Shown piece by piece: positions 59,130-64,000 of a stretch of DNA of 64,000 nt. The stretch lies in contig NC_083564.1 of NCBI RefSeq assembly GCF_019925205.1, positions 25,954,447-26,018,446 of the forward strand. Reading direction: 5' to 3'. Source of the stretch: Metopolophium dirhodum. Lineage: Eukaryota; Arthropoda; Insecta; Hemiptera; Aphididae. The notes beneath the pieces were generated by a model. It saw only the letters and a program-made list of their open reading frames with translations. It was not told the DNA's origin and ran no database searches. The translations under genes were made by a program, and so were the position numbers. Within the stretch, counting starts at the first letter, position 1, and each line of letters opens with the position of its first letter.

Positions 59130-59640
59130 GTACCTGACGAATTCCCATTAATCGATTTTTGATATCTTGTTGTAATTTAAAAACGTGTAACCGTTTACAC
59201 TTGACATCTACGATTTACACCAAATATTCATATTATCAGTTTCCACACATGGTAACATTTTACAAACCATTTTGACTCGTTTTGAAATATTTATATCCAT
59301 GAAAATATTTTTCTAATTTTGTAAATTAGTTTTCAATTAGAAATTCATAAAAGTTTTTCTTTCCAGAGCTAACATTAGAAATTGTAATAAAAGATTCCTC
59401 ACAAATTGTTCTACCTTTAATGCAAAAAAAGTTTTCCGGAAAGTATGAGTAATTTATTGTATATCCATAAAATATTTTTATTTTATTAATTTTTTAGGAT
59501 GTCCGCTCAAAATCATTTTTCGTAAGCAATGATTTAACGCATTGAATTAAAATATAACACATCCATTACAATGACATGGTCAACAACTTACTACTAAACA
59601 GCAGAGCAGCAACTTGTCCACCTTTTACTATATTTAAAAT
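59130..59640 (-). repeat. Diverged dispersed repeat family A copy
   Basis: In reverse complement it carries the head (CAAGTTGCTGCTCTGCTGTT, 59596-59614), the core (AATCATTTTTCG complement at 59510-59521) and some internal blocks with many changes. It is an older copy than those at 25021 and 62805. Confidence 0.65.
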
Positions 59641-61430
59641 CTTTATAATACCTATTATATAATCAATATTATTTCAAGGGGGGGGGGGGGCTTGAAATTT
59701 AATTACTTACAATTTTATTTTTATTTTTTCCAGTCTAATATTTTTAGACGTTTAGGTGAGGTATTTGAAAACTTCAACTTCTCAACTTTTCTAGTAGAAA
59801 AAATGCTCTGATCATAAACTTTGATGGTGGTGTTTGGAAGCAAATTGGATCTAGTTAGGACTTTAGGAGGTGAAAATTGAAAATTCTCAGTACCTATTTT
59901 GTAAAATAACCGTGAAAAACAAAAATAAAAAATCTTTTTTTCTAAATACGTCAATAAAAAATTATTCGTTTGATAAAAATGTAAGCTTAAAACTGTCATA
60001 CAAGTTTTTATTATTCCTATATAAAAATATTTACGGTACATAGTCACGATTATTTTTTTTTACCTAAGCATTTAAAGTTCAAATTTTGACAAAACTACAA
60101 TTAATTTGTAGTTCAAAATTTATAAAATAAAAAATTTGTATAGCTAAGGTTTGAAAATTGAATACAAGTAATTCATACTTTCACTAAAAAATTACTGATA
60201 ATTTTAGCGAAATTGGTATGCAAATACAATGTTTATTCAAAAATTAATTTGTTCTGGTAAGACGTATTATGAATTTACGTCTTGCTTACTAAGTAAATAA
60301 CGACAGTTGAAATTTGATAAATATTATTTTTTTTTAACTAATAATAATACTGGTAATAGGGGGGCTTCAGCTCGTTAGCTCCACCCCCTTGCGTACGCCA
60401 CTGCCGTGGAAACTATAAGCATGAATATCTTATTAAGAAAATGTTTGGGGAGGAATGAATGTTATTAGCAATTAAGACCTAATTATACCTAATTGTATAT
60501 AAATGTACTGTTGCTCATACGAAAATTTAGTCCTAGAACCGCGCCTGTACTGACAGCTGACTACTGGCCTGATTTAAAGAAATAGAGGCCCTGTTCACTA
60601 TTTACTTTAGTATTTTGGTGATCTATTTAACTAAAAAGATTGATAGGTAATAATTGAAAAGAAGAATTTTTTTATATTTAAGGTAGTTGATACTTGATTA
60701 CATGCAAATACAATTAATGTAATCCGTGAATCACAATAATGCTTTCAGTCACATAATAATATTGGAATACAATTTTTTTTCTATTTGTTTTTTTGCGAGT
60801 TCCACTATACCTAGTGATTTTATACGTTAAGGGAATTCCAGCTTAATACATTTCAAAACAAAAATAATGTCCCTACAACATACTTAGGTATATAGGAACA
60901 AGGAACTTCCGTATATATTTAATTAAATTTAAGTATATAAGTTCAGAAGTTCTTACTGGCTATAACCCTATTATGATATATTAGGTACCTATACTCACCA
61001 GCTAATTAATTCACAATATTGTAAAATATACAAACTTATAAAATATTGGTTTTTGGCGTTCCTGTTAAGTCGGTCCAACTTGTACATTTTAATAAAATAG
61101 ATATTGTCTTTTTTTTTGTGTTTTACTATCAACATGTAGATACCATCAAGATTTTGCCGATTTCGGGTATATTTTGGATTTTAATTTTTGGCCTTTGGCC
61201 TTTGGGTATAATTATGTGTTAATCGTTGACCAGACAAAAATATGAATCAGTAAAAAGTAAATATCCAATTAATATATCAATTATTTGTGTATAATTTAAA
61301 TAGAACATGTAAATATATAATAAATATTTATTTCATTTTTCTTTGTGTTGAATTCATACCTATATCATTATCCAAGCATTATCTAACTAATAGGCGAATA
61401 TGAACCTAACTAATATTAATAAAGGTAATA
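59641..61430. other. Intergenic mosaic of repeat fragments
   Basis: It includes a G run at 59680-59691, a block at 60050-60160 shared with 20220-20330, and a GGGGGGCTTCAGCTCGTTAG stretch at 60359-60378. The 108-aa minus ORF at 60047-59721 sits in this mosaic and is not supported. Confidence 0.45.
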
Positions 61431-61741
61431 TTAATTATAATATATGCCAAGTCTACCTATTTTATCAGTGTTATTTTTCAATATCTGCTGCCGTAGTACC
61501 GCAGTCAGTTCAACTTTTGTGCTAGTCAACGCTTTATTTATATCATCAACACAAGTTGTTTTTTTCATCAAATTGTCAATAGATTGCAAATGTTGTACGA
61601 TTGTTTCTTCATAGTCTATAGCCATTATATCCAATGCTTCATTTTCATCAATAATATGTTGTAAGTTACGTTTCTTAATCATATCTTGAAGTTTTTTGTC
61701 TTTATTTGCTAAATTAGCTTCAGTAACCTCATTCCCTTGTT
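61431..61741 (-). CDS. Terminal coding exon of an unrecognised, mostly helical protein
   Basis: Minus strand: the acceptor TTTATAG at 61748-61742 is followed by an open frame from 61741 to a stop at 61431-61433, about 103 codons. It enters in phase 1 (two bases complete a codon). The sequence is charged and helical (NKDKKLQDMIKKRNLQ, EETIVQHLQSIDNLMKK, STKVELTAVLRQQIL), which suggests a coiled-coil subunit. I do not recognise the family. A donor-like GTAAGT on the minus strand near 62265 (CACCTGTAAGTGAGG) may end the preceding exon, but the phase does not settle it. Upstream exons may lie outside the window. Confidence 0.5.
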
Positions 61742-61748
61742 CTATAAA

Positions 61749-62804
61749 TAATATAAAATATGTATTAGGTATTTAGGTGTGTATTGATATTTCTATACAG
61801 TAATGTTTAATAACTATCAAGTACCTATACGAAGATCTTGAAAATTGGTGATAAATTACATTTTCTAGTTTACAGTTTTAAACCCTTCCCTTTTTTCAAA
61901 ATAAAAATAATATGTGATACTCGAGTAAATCGATGAATATTAATATATAGGTATAGTAGGTTAGTAGGTATAGGTACTTAGTAAATAGTATAATCAGTAG
62001 GTAGTAGGTACTAATAGCATTCATGATAATCCAAATAAGTAAAAAATTGTTACCTATTTTAAAATGCTATTTTACAAAGCCACTCATAAAACTCTTTATT
62101 TACTTTTCATTCATTACAATGAATATTTATTTTATTTTTTTGTCTATAGATACTTTTTTTGGTAGTTAACTTTGTCCAAAAGTTACGTTTAGTCACTCGA
62201 TATGTCTCTGTAGATCGCAAATTTACAAATTGTCAATTTGCAAATGTTATACAGCCTCACTTACAGGTGCAGCATTTAAAACATAAGACGTAATATATCC
62301 ACAGTGACAATGCAATCTCAGTTTTAAAACATTTCATAAATGTATTAAAATTTGTGTAAGTATAATAAATAATAATTCAACAAAATATTATTTTATATTA
62401 TTTTATACGGGGCCCCACAATTTCTAACGCCAGCCCAGGTCTTTCCATACGTGTTGTAGCCTGCAAGTAGATGGTAGGTGCACACTGGATAGTATTAATT
62501 TACTATGACAAGTAAATTAAAAATAATATCTAAAAGTTGTAACTAGGTACTTATTTTACAAAGATTATTTTTTAATAAAAATAATAAATAACTACCATAT
62601 CGCCTACTCATTTTTGTAAAATATTATTGAACTATAAATTTGAAATTATATATGTAACTCTAAATTACCAACACAAGCATATCGCTTCAAGGTGGTAGAT
62701 ATTTATTATAATATTATAATCTCGTATTTTATGTTGGGTATGAATGTATGATATAAAAAAAATATCTTCTCTACATCACCTAAAAATTAAAATTGTTTTA
62801 TTTA
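61749..62804. other. Possible intron/upstream region of the 61431-61741 exon
   Basis: AT-rich with no second confident exon. Confidence 0.4.
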
Positions 62805-63955
62805 CAATAAAAAAGGTGGGAAATTGGGTGTCGCTCTGCTGTACAGTAGGTTACAAGTGGGTCACTGTAATGGATGGTGTTAAATTTGAATTCAATGATA
62901 AAATATCATTGTATAAGAAAAACGATTCTGAGCGAAGATGGTCAGTCAGTCTATGATATTACTAAGTATATTTGATGATATTATTGTGAATAAAGTAATA
63001 TAAATGAAAACCTGACAATGTTTGTAAACAGCTCAAAAAGAGTCAAAATATTTATGGTGTAAAGAAAATAAAAATATAAACATTCAGTAAAATTTTCATG
63101 TATTTACAGTTATTCGTTTTTAAATAACAACAAAATAACAAAACCGCTGCATGAGAAATCGAGTGAATATCCAATATTGTAATAATTTGAACTTTCAAAC
63201 GCTCATAAAAATTTAATTTGATTTGCTTGTAGATATTTTTGTTGATAAAGATAGCCAATCTTATGAGGAATATGGATTACATTTTCTTTTCTTATATTTA
63301 AATAGACAATTTTTTATGAATTTCTAACTCAAAATAATTTGCAAATTTTCGTGAATTTTACGTATTTTGTCAATATTTGAACTTTAAATGCTTATAAAAA
63401 AAATTGTGACTATGGATTTTTAATTTTTTTCATCTGCCTTTGAAACAGCATAGTAGGAGCCTTCTATTAAATTTTCAAGCTTTTTTAACCAACAAATAAA
63501 ATTGTATTGATATTTATAGAAAAAAAAACTAAAAAAAATGGAAACTGAATAATATGAAAAATAAAATGTTCAAAATAAGTTAAAATATTTGGAAAATGTT
63601 ATGGTTTATAAAAAATGCTAATATACATATTCAGTCAAAATTTCATGTACCCACGGTCATTTATTTTAGAGTTGCACCAAAAACCAAAATCGATTTTCTC
63701 AAAATCAGATTTTGCGTAACAATTCCCGTTTTTCCTTAATTTTTATTTTATTTTTCACGGCGCTTTTGAAAACTACTGGTAAATTTTTACTTTTGATTTC
63801 CCAACTAGATTCACTTTCCTATCTAAAAAGATACTGTCGAAGAAAATCTAAGCATTTTTACTGTCCTAAAAGGTGATGACAGACACAAAAAATAAAATAA
63901 AAATAAACATCATTGTAAAATCAATACATTCATCCCTCTGCTCAGAAATCTAAAA
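62805..63955 (+). repeat. Dispersed repeat family A copy, near complete
   Basis: Head GTCGCTCTGCTGTACAGTAG (62829-62848), core ACGATTCTGAGCGAAGATGG (62922-62941), tail CATCCCTCTGCTCAGAAATC (about 63931-63950). It lacks part of the section after the core (jump near 63000), so it is internally deleted relative to 25021-26470. Confidence 0.85.
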
Positions 63956-64000
63956 ACATTGTTGTCCACAAAAAAGTAGTAAAATCACCAGGAAAGTCGC
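63956..64000. other. Window end, unassigned
   Basis: Too short to interpret. Confidence 0.3.

Noticed and set aside
59721..60047. 108-aa minus-strand ORF
   Set aside because: It lies in a mosaic of dispersed repeat pieces and has no domain or splice sites.
1..64000. CRISPR arrays, bacterial operons or tRNA/rRNA genes
   Set aside because: No array of direct repeats with unique spacers, no ribosome-binding sites and no cloverleaf-like sequence were found; all split genes have eukaryotic introns.

Overview
This is eukaryotic nuclear DNA from an insect, most likely a sap-feeding hemipteran and probably an aphid. The basis is very AT-rich intergenic DNA, short GT-AG introns, split host genes, insect-type BEL/Pao, Ty3/gypsy and LINE elements, and many copies of one dispersed repeat that ends in GATTCTGAGCG / CGCTCAGAATC. 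The aphid assignment is an inference from overall style, not from a database match.

Host genes. (1) 1-5024 (+): the 3' part of a TPR protein with an RPAP3_C domain (RPAP3/SPAG1 family), seven exons resolved. One intron carries a LINE fragment with a 12-bp target-site duplication. (2) 7867-8802 (+): an intronless 311-aa protein, not recognised, with three exact-length 62-residue repeats and a basic tail ending in six cysteines. (3) 17771-10900 (-): a six-exon gene of about 1094 aa in which a DDE-transposase-like region is followed by a USP-like deubiquitinase domain. (4) 50934-52638 (+): a complete NUDT2-type Ap4A hydrolase in three exons with a textbook Nudix box. (5) 58182-55763 (-): PYM, the exon-junction-complex disassembly factor, with a second exon that repeats its C-terminal domain and a stop codon overlapping the splice donor. 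(6) 61741-61431 (-): a terminal coding exon of an unrecognised helical protein.

Architecture. The middle of the window is a giant inverted duplication. The left arm (about 22905-29945) is repeated in reverse complement at about 38265-50315, with roughly 8.3 kb between the arms. The spacer holds a decayed Ty3/gypsy element (32030-35629, minus strand), a pyrimidine-rich satellite (31090-31970), an 800-bp array of about 45 X-box-like 18-mers (35829-36635) and dispersed repeats. The right arm is interrupted by a very young BEL/Pao element (39535-46594; LTRs differ at one of 214 positions). The matching empty site survives in the left arm at 28689-28693 and confirms the CTATA duplication. The right arm also has a local tandem rearrangement at about 47950-48393, and the left arm has a cluster of dispersed repeats at 23662-26760 that the right arm largely lacks.

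The remaining sequence is intergenic DNA filled with hairpin MITEs (13608-14102, 16124-16537, 21044-21582, 51428-51631, 53945-54115), a GGTGCTGGMGAGACG-containing repeat family (6650-6990 and 19532-20035), and dispersed repeat copies at 3705-4750, 10065-10300, 18318-19531, 27926-28930, 36905-38250, 59130-59640 and 62805-63955. Host genes here do not form a shared pathway. The connecting theme is transposable-element traffic: insertion in introns, inverted duplication, and one transposase-like gene that has joined or kept a protease domain.
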